Assembly (NCBI RefSeq): GCF_004363725.1 | Contig: NZ_SNZF01000004.1 | Span: 1 to 64,000, forward strand | Origin: Aquamicrobium defluvii | Lineage (GTDB): Bacteria > Pseudomonadota > Alphaproteobacteria > Rhizobiales > Rhizobiaceae | Length of the DNA stretch: 64,000 nucleotides | Direction: 5' to 3' | Shown here: in pieces, positions 24,850-34,894 of the stretch | Position numbering within the stretch: position 1 is the stretch's first letter | Layout of the letters: every line of letters starts with the position of its first letter | The notes under the pieces: model-generated | Seen by the model: the letters and a program-made list of their open reading frames with translations, nothing else | The model's database searches: none | Told to the model about the DNA's origin: nothing | Made by a program: the position numbers and the translations under genes

Positions 24850-26319
24850 ATGAGCGTTTCCTGGGTCCTTGCCATCATCCTCGTCATCGGCGTGGTGGCT
24901 TTTATGGTGGCGCGCCTGCGCGCAGCGCGGCTGGAGCCGCAAGCCGGTGTCAAACAGCATTCGCTGCCCGGCTATCACGGTTCCTACGCGCTGATTCTGG
25001 CAATCTTTCCCGCCATTATCTTCTTCGGAATCTGGAAGGCGACGAGCCCTGTATATATCGACTCGGCCGTGTGGCGCAGCCTGCCCGAGCAGGTGCGGTC
25101 CGCCTCCGATGCGAACCGCTCGCTGACGATGGGCACGATCTACACCATCGGCGACGGCATGCGTCGCCTTACGCCTGCGGAACTGGATCAGGTGCGTTCC
25201 GGCCAGGCCGATCTCAAGGCGTTGTTTGCGTCCCGGGGCGTCGCGCTCGCTTCCAGCGGCGAGGCCTATATGATTCCCGCCGCCGAGAACTACCGTTCCA
25301 TGAGCGATTCATCCTCGCTCTGGTCGGCCGTCGGCGCGATCCTTCTGTCGCTGGCCGGTGCCTGGCTCGGCCTGTCCGGCATCACGCTGCGCCGGCGTGC
25401 CCGCAACAATGTCGAGCGTGTCATGCTGTGGGGGCTGATCGCGGCCTCCACCGTCGCCATTCTCACCACGGTCGGCATCGTTCTGTCGATGCTGTTCCAG
25501 ACCCTGACTTTCTTCCAGTCGGTGCCGCTGTCCAACTTCTTCTTCGGCACGGTTTGGGATCCGCGCTTCGCGGCCGCAGGCTCCGGTGGAGCGACCGGCC
25601 AGTTCGGCCTTATCCCGCTGCTTGCAGGCACGCTTTACATTGCGCTGGTGGCGATGCTGTTCGCAGTTCCCGTCGGCCTGTTCGCGGCCATTTACATGTC
25701 CGAATACGCCTCGCGGAAAGTGCGCTCGGTGGTCAAGCCTGTGCTTGAGCTGCTCGCTGGCATCCCCACCATCGTCTACGGTATCTTCGCGCTGGTGACG
25801 GTCGGGCCGCTTCTGCGCGACATTTCGGCGGCGCTGTCCGGTGGCCAGCCCTTCATCATGGCCCAGAGCGTGCTCACCGCGGGTCTGGTCATGGGCATCA
25901 TGCTCATCCCCTTCGTCTCCTCGCTTTCGGACGACATTATCAGCTCGGTCCCACGCTCCCTTCACGACGGCTCGCTCGGGCTTGGCGCGACGCGTTCCGA
26001 AACGGTGCGCAACGTCATCCTGCCGGCAGCACTGCCAGGCATCGTCGGCGCGCTTCTTCTGACCGCCTCGCGCGCCATCGGAGAGACCATGATCGTGGTG
26101 CTGGCGGCAGGCGTTGCGGCCAAGCTTACGCTGAATCCGGGGGAGGCGATGACCACCATCACGGTCAAGATCGTGAACCAGCTCACCGGCGACCTTGAGT
26201 TCACCTCGCCGCAGACGCTGGTCGCCTTCGCGCTTGGCATCACCCTGTTCGTCATCACGCTCGGCATGAATGTGCTGGCGCTCTACATCGTGCGCAAATA
26301 TCGGGAACAGTACGAATGA
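24850..26319 (+). CDS. pstC: Phosphate ABC transporter permease PstC
   Basis: A 489-residue permease. The C-terminal 300 residues are the classic PstC channel (FGTVWDP, AIYMSEYASRKVRSVVKP, GIPTIVYGIFALVTVGP, and EAA loop SLGLGATRSETVRNVILPAALPGI). The N-terminal 190 residues add an extra helix and a periplasmic domain, making it about 170 residues longer than the E. coli protein. Such long PstC forms are usual in alphaproteobacteria. It overlaps pstA by 4 nt (ATGA). Confidence 0.94.
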   Translation: MSVSWVLAIILVIGVVAFMVARLRAARLEPQAGVKQHSLPGYHGSYALILAIFPAIIFFGIWKATSPVYIDSAVWRSLPEQVRSASDANRSLTMGTIYTIGDGMRRLTPAELDQVRSGQADLKALFASRGVALASSGEAYMIPAAENYRSMSDSSSLWSAVGAILLSLAGAWLGLSGITLRRRARNNVERVMLWGLIAASTVAILTTVGIVLSMLFQTLTFFQSVPLSNFFFGTVWDPRFAAAGSGGATGQFGLIPLLAGTLYIALVAMLFAVPVGLFAAIYMSEYASRKVRSVVKPVLELLAGIPTIVYGIFALVTVGPLLRDISAALSGGQPFIMAQSVLTAGLVMGIMLIPFVSSLSDDIISSVPRSLHDGSLGLGATRSETVRNVILPAALPGIVGALLLTASRAIGETMIVVLAAGVAAKLTLNPGEAMTTITVKIVNQLTGDLEFTSPQTLVAFALGITLFVITLGMNVLALYIVRKYREQYE

Positions 26320-27647
26320 CCGACATTCCGTTCGATCAAGCCGGAGCCGTGGATGCCGTGGCGCCACCCCGCCGCGACATCGGCATACAGCGCCGCTACC
26401 GCGCAGAACGCCGGTTCCGTCTCTACGGGCTGATAGCCATCGGCATCGGCATCTTCTTCCTGGCGGCGTTGTTGTTTACCGTCGTCAGGGGAGGCTACAC
26501 CGCCTTCTGGCAGACCTCGATCAATCTCGCCGTGAGCTTCGATCCGGATGTCATCGATGCCGACGGCAAGCGTGACAGCGACCCCAACGTGCTGGCCACG
26601 GCCAACTATCCGCTGCTGGCACGGAATGCGCTCGCCACAAAGCTCGGCATCGATGTCGACGCCGAGGGAAACAGGGCGGAGCTGCGTCTCTTGTCCGGCA
26701 TGATCTCGCAGGGGGTGCGCACGCAGCTCCGTGACATGGTGCTGGCCGATCCGTCGATCATCGGCACCACGCAGAATGTGTGGGTTCTTGCTGCCGCCGA
26801 TGTCGATTCCGCCCACAAGGGCCAGATCGACCTGTCGGTTCCCGAATCCCGGCGCAAGGTCAAGGACAAGCAGGTCGGCTGGATGAAGACGCTGACTGCC
26901 GACGGCACCATGATCGAGCGCTTCAATCGCGGTCTGTTCACCTTCGGCGCTTCCAGCCGGCCGGAGACGGCGGGCATGGGCGTGGCGCTGATCGGCTCGC
27001 TCTACATGATGCTGATCGTGCTGGTGCTGGCGCTGCCCATCGGCGTGGCCGCCTCCATCTACCTGGAGGAGTTCGCGCCGAAGAACCGCTGGACCGACCT
27101 GATCGAGGTCAACATCAACAATCTGGCTGCGGTGCCGTCCATCGTGTTCGGTCTGCTGGGCCTTGCCGTGTTCGTCAACTTCGCCGGGCTGCCGCGTTCG
27201 GCCTCGCTGGTCGGCGGGCTGGTGCTGACGCTGATGACCCTGCCGACCATCATCATCGCCACCCGCGCGGCGCTTAAGGCGGTTCCGCCGTCCATCCGTT
27301 CCGGCGCGCTGGGAATAGGCGCCTCGCGCATGCAGACGGTGTTCCATCATGTGCTGCCGCTTGCCGCGCCCGGCATCCTCACCGGCACCATCATCGGTCT
27401 GGCACAGGCGCTCGGCGAAACCGCGCCCCTGCTGCTGATCGGCATGGTCGCCTTCGTCGCCGACTATCCGGCCACGCCGCTGGACCCGGCCACCGCGCTT
27501 CCCGTGCAGATCTACATGTGGGCCAACGAGGCTGAGCGTGCCTTCGTGGAACGCACCTCGGGCGCCATCATCATCCTTCTGCTTTTCCTTGCCGCGATGA
27601 ACCTGGCCGCGATCCTGCTGCGCCGGCGCTTCGAACGGCGCTGGTAG
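26316..27647 (+). CDS. pstA: Phosphate ABC transporter permease PstA
   Basis: A 443-residue permease. After a first helix ([22 protein letters not shown]) comes a periplasmic insert of about 190 residues, then the PstA channel part ([47 protein letters not shown], and EAA loop [26 protein letters not shown]). The insert makes it much longer than the E. coli PstA, matching the enlarged PstC. It pairs with PstC to form the channel and lies directly before pstB. Confidence 0.94.
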   Translation: MTDIPFDQAGAVDAVAPPRRDIGIQRRYRAERRFRLYGLIAIGIGIFFLAALLFTVVRGGYTAFWQTSINLAVSFDPDVIDADGKRDSDPNVLATANYPLLARNALATKLGIDVDAEGNRAELRLLSGMISQGVRTQLRDMVLADPSIIGTTQNVWVLAAADVDSAHKGQIDLSVPESRRKVKDKQVGWMKTLTADGTMIERFNRGLFTFGASSRPETAGMGVALIGSLYMMLIVLVLALPIGVAASIYLEEFAPKNRWTDLIEVNINNLAAVPSIVFGLLGLAVFVNFAGLPRSASLVGGLVLTLMTLPTIIIATRAALKAVPPSIRSGALGIGASRMQTVFHHVLPLAAPGILTGTIIGLAQALGETAPLLLIGMVAFVADYPATPLDPATALPVQIYMWANEAERAFVERTSGAIIILLLFLAAMNLAAILLRRRFERRW

Positions 27648-27664
27648 ATAAGGAACCAGGACCC

Positions 27665-28489
27665 ATGAATGTCATGAGCGAAACAACTCTGGAAAATGCC
27701 GTGAACGAGAAGGTGGCCGCTGCCGCGAACGAGCGCATCAAGATGCGCGGAGAGAAGGTGGGGGTCTTCTATGGCGACAAGCAGGCGCTGTTCGACGTGG
27801 ACCTTCTGGTGCGCCAGAATCAGGTGACCGCTCTGATCGGCCCGTCCGGTTGCGGAAAATCGACCTTCCTGCGCTGCCTCAACCGCATGAACGACACCAT
27901 CGACAATGCCCGCGTGGTCGGCAAGATCACGCTGGACGGCGAAGACATCTACGACCGCGACATCGATGTGGTCGAGCTGCGCTCGCGCGTCGGCATGGTG
28001 TTCCAGAAGCCCAACCCGTTTCCGAAGTCGATCTACGACAACATTGCCTACGGCCCGCGCATCCATGGCCTTGCCCGCAGCAAGGCGGACATGGATGCTG
28101 TCGTGGAATCGAGCCTGAAGCGCGCGGGTCTGTTCAACGAGGTCAAGGACCGCCTCAATGAGCCGGGCACCGGCCTTTCCGGCGGCCAGCAGCAGCGCCT
28201 GTGCATCGCGCGGGCCATCGCCGTCTCGCCCGAAGTGATCCTGATGGACGAGCCCTGCTCGGCCCTCGACCCGATCGCGACGGCGCGCGTCGAGGAGCTG
28301 ATCGACGAGTTGCGCGAGAACTACACCATCGTCATCGTCACGCACTCCATGCAGCAGGCGGCGCGCGTCTCGCAGCGCACGGCCATGTTCCATCTCGGCA
28401 ATCTTGTCGAGGAGGGGCCGACGGAGAAGATGTTCACCAACCCCGACGACAAGCGCACGCAGGACTACATCACCGGCCGCTTCGGCTGA
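27665..28489 (+). CDS. pstB: Phosphate ABC transporter ATP-binding protein PstB
   Basis: A 274-residue ATPase with Walker [11 protein letters not shown]-loop [15 protein letters not shown] (PstB-specific NPFP), signature LSGGQQQR, Walker [14 protein letters not shown] and a switch His in IVTHSMQQA. It hydrolyses ATP to drive phosphate import through PstCA. An N-terminal extension of about 30 residues precedes the ABC core, and ATG 27677 (MSETTLEN) is an equally good start. Confidence 0.96.
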   Translation: MNVMSETTLENAVNEKVAAAANERIKMRGEKVGVFYGDKQALFDVDLLVRQNQVTALIGPSGCGKSTFLRCLNRMNDTIDNARVVGKITLDGEDIYDRDIDVVELRSRVGMVFQKPNPFPKSIYDNIAYGPRIHGLARSKADMDAVVESSLKRAGLFNEVKDRLNEPGTGLSGGQQQRLCIARAIAVSPEVILMDEPCSALDPIATARVEELIDELRENYTIVIVTHSMQQAARVSQRTAMFHLGNLVEEGPTEKMFTNPDDKRTQDYITGRFG

Positions 28490-28527
28490 GTGGTTCCGCT
28501 GCCATTCCAACAGACGAGGAACGGATA

Positions 28528-29235
28528 ATGGGTGCTCATACGGTGACCGCCTTCGACGAGGATCTGCAGGAGATCGAAGGGCTGGTGCGAGACATGGTCA
28601 GTCTGGCGCGCTCGATGGTCGACGAGGCCACGCAGAGCCTCATCGTTCCCGACAGCGCGCTGGCGCAGCGCGTCGTTTCGGAAGATGCTGTCATGGACAG
28701 CCTTCAGCGCCGGCTGGACGACCGCGCCATCACCCTGATCGGCAAGCGCCAGCCCATGGCGCAGGACCTGCGTGCCATTGTCGGCGCCATCCGCATGGCG
28801 GGAGACCTGGAGCGGATCGGCGACCTCGCCAAGAACATCGCCAAGCGTGTCGATGCGGTCGGACAATCGACCATGCCGCGCGAGCTCGCCCGTTCCATCG
28901 AGGATATGGCCGAACTGGTTCTGGAGCAGGTGCAGGGCGTCATCGAGGAGTACAGCGCGCGCAGCCCGGAGGGGCTGGTTCGACTGCGTGACGAGGACGA
29001 GCTGATCGACGTTCGCTACACCTCGGTGTTTCGTGAACTTCTGACCTACATGATGGAAGACGCGCGCAACATCACCGCCTGTACGCATCTGTTGTTCTGC
29101 GCCAAGAATCTGGAGCGGATCGGCGACCACGTGACCAATATCGCGGAAAATGCCTATTATGTGCTGACCGGCGAGCAGTTGCCGGTTCACAGGCCCAAGC
29201 AGGACGAAACCGGCGTGCCGGTGCCGGCGGCCTGA
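28528..29235 (+). CDS. phoU: Phosphate signalling regulator PhoU
   Basis: A 235-residue all-helical protein made of two PhoU repeats. The metal-binding motif appears twice, as E-R-x-x-D: GDLERIGDLAKNIA (about residue 93) and KNLERIGDHVTNIAE (about 195). PhoU links the Pst transporter to the PhoR-PhoB system and keeps the regulon off when phosphate is plentiful. ATG 28528 follows GACGAGGAACGG. It lies between pstB and phoB, the usual alphaproteobacterial order. Confidence 0.95.
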   Translation: MGAHTVTAFDEDLQEIEGLVRDMVSLARSMVDEATQSLIVPDSALAQRVVSEDAVMDSLQRRLDDRAITLIGKRQPMAQDLRAIVGAIRMAGDLERIGDLAKNIAKRVDAVGQSTMPRELARSIEDMAELVLEQVQGVIEEYSARSPEGLVRLRDEDELIDVRYTSVFRELLTYMMEDARNITACTHLLFCAKNLERIGDHVTNIAENAYYVLTGEQLPVHRPKQDETGVPVPAA

Positions 29236-29256
29236 GTGTATTTTTAGGAGCAGGAC

Positions 29257-29946
29257 ATGATTGCACCCCGCATCATGGTGGTCGAGGACGAGGAACCGCT
29301 GGGCGTTCTTCTGCGCTACAATCTCGAGGCGGAGGGCTATCAGGTCGAGATCGTCACACGCGGCGACGAGGCAGAGTTGCGGTTGCAGGAAAACGTGCCC
29401 GATCTGCTGGTGCTCGACTGGATGGTTCCGGCGGTTTCGGGCATCGAACTGTGCCGGCGGCTGCGGATGCGCGAGCAGACGGAGCGGTTGCCGATCATCA
29501 TGCTGACCGCGCGCGGCGAGGAAAGCGACCGCGTGCGCGGCCTGTCCACGGGTGCCGACGACTATCTGGTGAAGCCCTTCTCCATGCCTGAACTGGTGGC
29601 GCGGGTGAAGGCGCTTCTGCGCCGCGCCAAGCCCGAGGTGCTGTCGTCGGTGCTCAAGGTCGGAGACATCGTGCTCGATCGCGAGCAGCACCGGGTCTAC
29701 CGCAAGAAGAGCGAGATCAAGCTCGGACCGACCGAATTTCGCCTGCTCGAGTTCATGATGCAGCATCCCGGCCGGGTGTTCTCGCGCGGGCAACTGCTCG
29801 ACAATGTCTGGGGCGAGACCATCTACATCGACGAACGCACCGTGGACGTGCATGTCGGCCGGCTTCGCAAGGCCGTCAACAATGGCCGCATGCCGGACGT
29901 CATCCGCACCGTGCGCGGCTCGGGTTACGCGATCAGGGAAGAGTGA
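29257..29946 (+). CDS. phoB: Phosphate regulon response regulator PhoB
   Basis: A 229-residue OmpR-type regulator. Receiver domain 1-120 with the acidic pair VVEDEE, phospho-acceptor Asp in LLVLDWMVP (Asp54), Thr in IIMLTARGE and Lys in DYLVKPFS. Winged-helix DNA-binding domain 130-227 (LGPTEFRLLEFMMQHPGRVFSRGQLL, then TVDVHVGRLRKAV). Position after phoU and the Pho box before pstS identify it as PhoB. Its 3' end overlaps the convergent ROK gene by 22 nt. Confidence 0.96.
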   Translation: MIAPRIMVVEDEEPLGVLLRYNLEAEGYQVEIVTRGDEAELRLQENVPDLLVLDWMVPAVSGIELCRRLRMREQTERLPIIMLTARGEESDRVRGLSTGADDYLVKPFSMPELVARVKALLRRAKPEVLSSVLKVGDIVLDREQHRVYRKKSEIKLGPTEFRLLEFMMQHPGRVFSRGQLLDNVWGETIYIDERTVDVHVGRLRKAVNNGRMPDVIRTVRGSGYAIREE

Positions 29947-31178
29947 AGCGAGGCAGGCTCGTCCTGCGCCGCACGGCCGGCGGCGAATATCCGGTGATCG
30001 ATGAATGTCAGCGCGCGCATGGCGCAGCCCTCGCGCAGCAGCGCGACCTGGTCCGGCTGGGTGTCGAAGGTGATCGATCCGGAGTGATGGCCACCCGCGG
30101 TTCTGGCGATCGCCTCGTGCAGCGCAGGCCCGATCAGGTCGAAGGCGGCGGCGTTGAGGCCGACCATTGCCACCGGGGCCGGGTCGATCAGCGCGAACAG
30201 GCTGCCAAGCCCGAAGCCGAGCGCCTCGCCGGCGATGCGAAACGCCCTCCGTTCGGGTCCGTCATGGTCGCGGGCAGCCTGGGCCAGCGCCTGCATTTCC
30301 GTTTCCTCGATGTCTCCGCGCGGCTCCTCGTTCTCGTCGTGGCCGGCGGCGTTGCGCCAGATGGCGTAGCTGCCGGCATAGGCCTCGATGCAGCCACGCC
30401 GTCCGCAGCGGCACAATGCCCCGTCCGGACGGTGGACCATGTGGCCGAACTCCACGCCGGACGAATGCGTGCCGGTGAACATCGATCCCTTCAGCACCAG
30501 ACCCATGCCGATGCCGTGTGAAAGCAATATGGCGATAAAATCGTCGCGATAGCGCTCCGGATCGCGCCAGCGCAGCGCCTCGGCCATCATGTTGCAGTCG
30601 TTCTCCACCGTTACGGGAATGGAGAACCTGGCCTCCAGCAGGTCAGCGAAGGGGATGTCGGTGTGAGGCGTGATCGGCGACCAGAGCATCGAGCGCGCTT
30701 CGGCGTCGGTGATGCCCTGTACGGCCAGCACGATGCGCAGCACGTGCCGGCCTGCATGTGCCGGGTGTTCGAGCCTGCGACGAAGGATATCCATGCATTC
30801 GCAGATCAGTTCGCCGCGGGGCAGGGCGCGCGTATCGAGACGGCGATGCTCTTCCTCCAGCAAATTGCCGGCGTAGTCGAGGCTGACGGCGGACAGGCTG
30901 TTGAGCGACAGCATCAGCGTAACCGCGCATGCGGCCTGCGGATCGAGCGCCAGCCCGATCTGCGGACGGCCGCGCTTGAGCGCCGGCGCCTCCTGGCGCG
31001 TTTCTGTCAATATGCCTTCGGCGATCAGGTCGGACGAAATGGCGGATATGGTGGAGTGGCTGAGGCCGGTGATGGCAGCGATCTCGGTGCGCGAGGCCTG
31101 CCCGCCGCGCCGTGTGGCGGCGATCACCATGGCGCGGTTGCGCCGGCGCAGATCGTCGTGCCGCATTCCAACGGTCAT
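29925..31178 (-). CDS. ROK-family transcriptional regulator of the xylose-type transporter
   Basis: A 417-residue ROK repressor: MarR-like winged HTH at residues 25-80 (ASRTEIAAITGLSHSTISAISSDLIAEGI), then a sugar-kinase-like fold. The zinc motif C-x-C-G-x-x-G-C-x-E is present as CRCGRRGCIE (about 255). It is divergent from the xylF-type operon, with two dyad operators between them (31255-31281 and 31329-31353), so it most probably represses that operon until the sugar binds. ROK proteins of this type include XylR and NagC. The 3' end overlaps phoB on the opposite strand. Confidence 0.88.
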   Translation of the reverse strand: MTVGMRHDDLRRRNRAMVIAATRRGGQASRTEIAAITGLSHSTISAISSDLIAEGILTETRQEAPALKRGRPQIGLALDPQAACAVTLMLSLNSLSAVSLDYAGNLLEEEHRRLDTRALPRGELICECMDILRRRLEHPAHAGRHVLRIVLAVQGITDAEARSMLWSPITPHTDIPFADLLEARFSIPVTVENDCNMMAEALRWRDPERYRDDFIAILLSHGIGMGLVLKGSMFTGTHSSGVEFGHMVHRPDGALCRCGRRGCIEAYAGSYAIWRNAAGHDENEEPRGDIEETEMQALAQAARDHDGPERRAFRIAGEALGFGLGSLFALIDPAPVAMVGLNAAAFDLIGPALHEAIARTAGGHHSGSITFDTQPDQVALLREGCAMRALTFIDHRIFAAGRAAQDEPASLHSSLIA

Positions 31179-31254
31179 GGCCTTCCGATTCCTCCCATCC
31201 TGCTTGCCGCAATAGCAGGTGCCCGAGTGTGTCAGAAGCGCCGGGCGCTGTCAT

Positions 31255-31281
31255 TATTTAATTCGAGTTTCGAAATAAATA
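31255..31281. promoter_or_regulatory. Imperfect dyad operator, probably for the ROK regulator
   Basis: Dyad centred on 31268 with core TTCGAG-T-TTCGAA and AT-rich flanks; 11 of 13 arm positions pair. Core and flanks resemble the perfect site centred 73 nt downstream (about seven helical turns). Confidence 0.6.
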
Positions 31282-31328
31282 GCTCTGGCGCGACGAAATG
31301 CGTTGACAGTGCCCGGCCATTGCGCCAC

Positions 31329-31353
31329 ACTTTTTTCGAGGCTCGAAAAAAGT
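31329..31353. promoter_or_regulatory. Perfect palindromic operator upstream of xylF-type gene
   Basis: Perfect dyad with 12-nt arms ACTTTTTTCGAG and CTCGAAAAAAGT around a single G (31341). AT-rich arms around a TCGA core suit ROK/NagC-type binding. It lies 57 nt before the xylF ATG, where a bound repressor would cover the promoter. Confidence 0.75.
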
Positions 31354-31410
31354 CTCCAGTCGGCTTAACGGGTCAGATCAGTGGCGCCCGCCGGGCGCAG
31401 GGAGGAAATC

Positions 31411-32451
31411 ATGAGGAAATTCACGGCCGCCATTCTGGCAGGTGCCGCCTTGTCGCTGACGCTTGCCGCCACCGCGCAGGCCAAGGACAAGGTCATCGGC
31501 GTTTCCTGGTCGAACTTCCAGGAAGAGCGCTGGAAAACCGATGAAGCGGCCATGAAGGCCGCCATCGAAGCCGCCGGCGACAAGTACATCTCCGCCGACG
31601 CCCAGTCGTCCGCCTCCAAGCAGCTCACCGACGTGGAAAGCCTGATCAGCCAGGGCGCGAACGCCCTGATCATTCTGGCGCAGGATGCCTCGGCCATCGG
31701 CCCGGCAGTGCAGAAGGCGCTGGACGAAGGCATTCCGGTGGTCGGATACGACCGCCTGATCGAGAACGGCGACGTGTTCTATCTCACCTTCGATAACAAG
31801 GAAGTCGGCCGCTTGCAGGCCAGCGAGGTGTTCAAGCTGAAGCCCGAAGGCAACTACGTGTTCATCAAGGGATCCGGTGCGGATCCGAACGCGGACTTCC
31901 TGTTCTCGGGCCAGATGGAAGTGCTGAAGGAAGCCATCGATTCCGGCAAGATCAAGAATGTCGGCGAGGCGTACACGGACGGCTGGCTGCCTGCCAACGC
32001 CCAGAAGAACATGGAGCAGTTCCTGACCGCCAACGACAACAATGTCGATGCGGTGGTGGCCTCCAACGACGGTACTGCCGGCGGTGCGATTGCCGCGCTG
32101 CAGGCGCAGGGGCTTGCCGGTTCGGTGCCGGTTTCGGGTCAGGACGGCGACCACGCCGCGCTTAACCGCATCGCGCTCGGCACCCAGACGGTGTCGGTGT
32201 GGAAGGACGCGCGAGAGCTTGGCAAGAACGCGGCCGAGATCGCCGCGCAGCTTGCCGACGGCAAGGCGATGTCCGATATCGCCAACGTGCAGGACTTCAC
32301 GACGCCCGGCGGCAACACCGTCAAGTCGGTGTTCCTTACGCCCATCGCGATCACCAGGGACAATCTGAACGTGGTCATCGATGCGGGCTGGATTACAAAG
32401 GATGCGGTCTGCACCGGCGTTGCGGCAGGTAGCGTCGCAGCTTGCGACTAG
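31411..32451 (+). CDS. xylF: Xylose-type sugar ABC transporter, substrate-binding protein
   Basis: A 346-residue periplasmic binding protein (signal peptide 1-24, LAATAQA-KD) of the type I sugar family. It begins [21 protein letters not shown], characteristic of XylF, with later contacts in [31 protein letters not shown] and [23 protein letters not shown] precedes ATG 31411. It is the first gene of xylFHG behind two operators of the divergent ROK regulator. The sugar is inferred to be xylose from family likeness only; no xylA or xylB lies nearby. Confidence 0.9.
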   Translation: MRKFTAAILAGAALSLTLAATAQAKDKVIGVSWSNFQEERWKTDEAAMKAAIEAAGDKYISADAQSSASKQLTDVESLISQGANALIILAQDASAIGPAVQKALDEGIPVVGYDRLIENGDVFYLTFDNKEVGRLQASEVFKLKPEGNYVFIKGSGADPNADFLFSGQMEVLKEAIDSGKIKNVGEAYTDGWLPANAQKNMEQFLTANDNNVDAVVASNDGTAGGAIAALQAQGLAGSVPVSGQDGDHAALNRIALGTQTVSVWKDARELGKNAAEIAAQLADGKAMSDIANVQDFTTPGGNTVKSVFLTPIAITRDNLNVVIDAGWITKDAVCTGVAAGSVAACD

Positions 32452-32471
32452 GCCGCATTGGCACTGGATAC

Positions 32472-32497
32472 GGAAGCGCCCGGTCACCGGCGCTTCC
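32472..32497 (+). promoter_or_regulatory. Stem-loop between xylF and xylH genes
   Basis: Perfect 9-bp stem GGAAGCGCC / GGCGCTTCC, 8-nt loop, 20 nt after the xylF stop and without a T-run. This is the third binding-protein gene in the window followed by such a hairpin. Confidence 0.6.
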
Positions 32498-32681
32498 GAC
32501 AGGCGCGGACGTTTGCCGGGGTGCGCCCGGCCGGAAATCCCCGAACCTTGCAATCGACAGCAGAAGCCGGGCTGCCGCCATACGGTCCGGGTTGGAAAAC
32601 CGCTGTGCACTTTTGCTGGATTTGCTCTAGCATATCGGCGTGGCGCATTTGGCGGCCGGTTCCGGCCGGCGGGAGGAAACC

Positions 32682-33998
32682 ATGAGCGATGCGACCTCAG
32701 CGACGACGGCCGACCGGGCTCGGGAGGCCGAGCTCGGCCCGTTGGCCCGCTTCCTCAAGGCGACCGAACTGGATATCCGCATGCTCGGCATGCTGGGCGC
32801 CCTCGTGCTGATCTGGACGGTGCTGCATTTCCTGTCCGGCGGGCTGTTCCTGACCCCGCGCAACCTTTGGAACCTGTCGGTGCAGACCTCCTCGGTCGCG
32901 ATCATGGCCACGGGCATGGTTCTGGTCATCGTGCTGCGCAACATCGATCTTTCAGTGGGTTCCATGGAGGGGTTCGTGGGCATGGTCATGGGCGTGCTGC
33001 AAGCGCAGATCCTCATCCGGGTGTTCGGTTTTTCCCTCGGGGAGCCGTGGATATGGGTGATCGCGCTTGGCTGCGGCATCCTCACGGGGCTCATCATCGG
33101 GGCGCTTCACGGTTTCATCATCGCCTATCTGGAGGTTCCCGCCTTCATCGTCACGCTCGGTGGGCTGCTGATCTGGCGCGGTGCCGCCTGGTGGGTCACA
33201 AGCGGGCAGACGGTGGCACCGCTCGACGCTACCTTCCAGCTTATGGGCGGCGGACCGATGGGCTCGATCGGTGCCGGCTGGAGCTGGGCGGTGGCGGTGG
33301 CCGGCTGCCTCGGCGTCGCCTTCCTGATGCTCAACGGACGCAGCCAGCGCAAGCGCTTCCGCTTTCCCCTGCGGCCGGTCTGGGCGGAGGTGCTGCTCGG
33401 CGGCGTCGCCTGCGCGGCGATCCTCGGCGCGGTATGGGTGGCGAACTCCTATCCCTGGCCGGTCGGCATCGTGCGTCGCTACGCCGAGGCGCGTGGTGTC
33501 GAGGTGCCGGAAGGCGGCCTGTTCATCGCCCATGGCATCGCCATTCCCGTGCTGATGGCGGTCGCCGTCGGCATCGTCATGACCTTCGTGACCAACCGCA
33601 CCCGTTTCGGCCGCTATGTCTTCGCCATCGGCGGCAATCCGGAGGCGGCGAACCTCGCCGGCATCAACACGCGCTGGGTGACCATGAAGGTGTTCATGAT
33701 CATGGGCGTGCTGGTGGCGATCAGCGCCGCGATCTCCTCCGCCCGCCTCAATGCCGCGACCAATGCGCTGGGAACGCTGGACGAGCTGCTGGTGATCGCC
33801 GCCGCCGTCATCGGCGGCACCTCCCTTGCCGGCGGCGCGGGCACCATCATCGGGGCGATGCTGGGCGCCCTGCTGATGCAGTCGCTGCAATCGGGCATGG
33901 TGCTGCTCGGCATCGACTCGCCGTTGCAGAACATCGTCGTCGGCGCCGTGCTGGTCATCGCGGTGTGGCTCGACACCGTCTATCGCAAGCGGGTGTAG
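32682..33998 (+). CDS. xylH: Xylose-type sugar ABC transporter permease
   Basis: A 438-residue permease with about ten helices. Family motifs: [23 protein letters not shown] early, a [16 protein letters not shown] helix, and the cytoplasmic loop [25 protein letters not shown] near residue 310, typical of XylH. GGGAGGAAAC lies before ATG 32682; an ATG 42 nt upstream has no ribosome binding site. It lies between the binding protein and the ATPase genes in one operon. Confidence 0.92.
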   Translation: MSDATSATTADRAREAELGPLARFLKATELDIRMLGMLGALVLIWTVLHFLSGGLFLTPRNLWNLSVQTSSVAIMATGMVLVIVLRNIDLSVGSMEGFVGMVMGVLQAQILIRVFGFSLGEPWIWVIALGCGILTGLIIGALHGFIIAYLEVPAFIVTLGGLLIWRGAAWWVTSGQTVAPLDATFQLMGGGPMGSIGAGWSWAVAVAGCLGVAFLMLNGRSQRKRFRFPLRPVWAEVLLGGVACAAILGAVWVANSYPWPVGIVRRYAEARGVEVPEGGLFIAHGIAIPVLMAVAVGIVMTFVTNRTRFGRYVFAIGGNPEAANLAGINTRWVTMKVFMIMGVLVAISAAISSARLNAATNALGTLDELLVIAAAVIGGTSLAGGAGTIIGAMLGALLMQSLQSGMVLLGIDSPLQNIVVGAVLVIAVWLDTVYRKRV

Positions 33999-34009
33999 GA
34001 GGAACGACC

Positions 34010-34810
34010 ATGGCAGAAGCCGCAAGCAGGAGTTCCGTGCCGCTCATCGACATGCGCAATATCTCCATCGCCTTCGGCGGCATCCGCGCCGTCGACGACG
34101 CATCGGTCGATCTTCATGCGGGCGAGGTGCTGGCGCTGCTCGGCCACAATGGCGCGGGCAAGTCGACGCTGATCAAGATACTTTCGGGCGCCTACAAGCG
34201 AGATGCCGGGCAGATCTTCGTCAACGGCGAGGAGGCGGTGATCAACAATCCGCGCGACGCCAAGAAATACGGCATCGAGACGATCTATCAGACGCTTGCC
34301 CTTGCCGACAATGTCGATGCGGCCGCCAATCTGTTCCTCGGGCGTGAACTGATGACGCGGTGGAACACGCTTGACGATGTGGCGATGGAAGCGGAAGCGC
34401 GCAAGGTGATGGGGCGCCTCAACCCGCGCTTCCAGCGCTTCAAGGAGCCGGTGATCAAGCTTTCCGGCGGTCAGCGCCAGTCGGTGGCGATCGCGCGGGC
34501 CATCCTGTTCAACGCCCGCATCCTCATCATGGATGAGCCGACGGCGGCGCTCGGGCCGCAGGAGACCGCGCAGGTCGGCGAGCTTGTGCGCCAGCTAAAG
34601 GCCGACGGTATCGGCATCTTCCTCATCAGCCACGACATCCACGACGTCTTCGAGCTTGCCGACCGTGTCTGCGTGATGAAGAACGGGCAGGTGGTGGGAA
34701 CCGCGAGCACGCAGGATGTCACACAGGACGAGGTTCTGGGCATGATCATCCTCGGAAAATGCCCGCCGGGGGCGATACCGGGGCCGGGAGCGCTCAAGAT
34801 CGCGGCCTGA
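34010..34810 (+). CDS. Sugar ABC transporter ATP-binding protein, single domain
   Basis: A 266-residue ATPase with one nucleotide-binding domain: Walker [11 protein letters not shown] in [10 protein letters not shown], signature LSGGQRQ, Walker [14 protein letters not shown] and switch His in [10 protein letters not shown]. coli XylG and most monosaccharide ATPases carry two such domains in about 500 residues, so this is a half-size form that must work as a homodimer. This half-size form is frequent in alphaproteobacterial XylG/FrcA-like systems. TAGGAGGAACG overlaps the xylH stop, showing coupling. The long frame upstream in the same phase is not coding. Confidence 0.9.
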   Translation: MAEAASRSSVPLIDMRNISIAFGGIRAVDDASVDLHAGEVLALLGHNGAGKSTLIKILSGAYKRDAGQIFVNGEEAVINNPRDAKKYGIETIYQTLALADNVDAAANLFLGRELMTRWNTLDDVAMEAEARKVMGRLNPRFQRFKEPVIKLSGGQRQSVAIARAILFNARILIMDEPTAALGPQETAQVGELVRQLKADGIGIFLISHDIHDVFELADRVCVMKNGQVVGTASTQDVTQDEVLGMIILGKCPPGAIPGPGALKIAA

Positions 34811-34894
34811 ATGCGGCGGTGGCGGGCGCGCCGCGCTTGTCATGGCGCGCGGACTTGCTAGAAATGCAGTTTCTGCCGGGGACCGCGTAGCCAG

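Noticed and set aside
32381..34009. Upstream part of an 809-codon plus-strand frame ending in the sugar ATPase
   Set aside because: The first 540 codons overlap xylH in another frame and are Arg/His-rich; the ATPase begins at ATG 34010 with a ribosome binding site.
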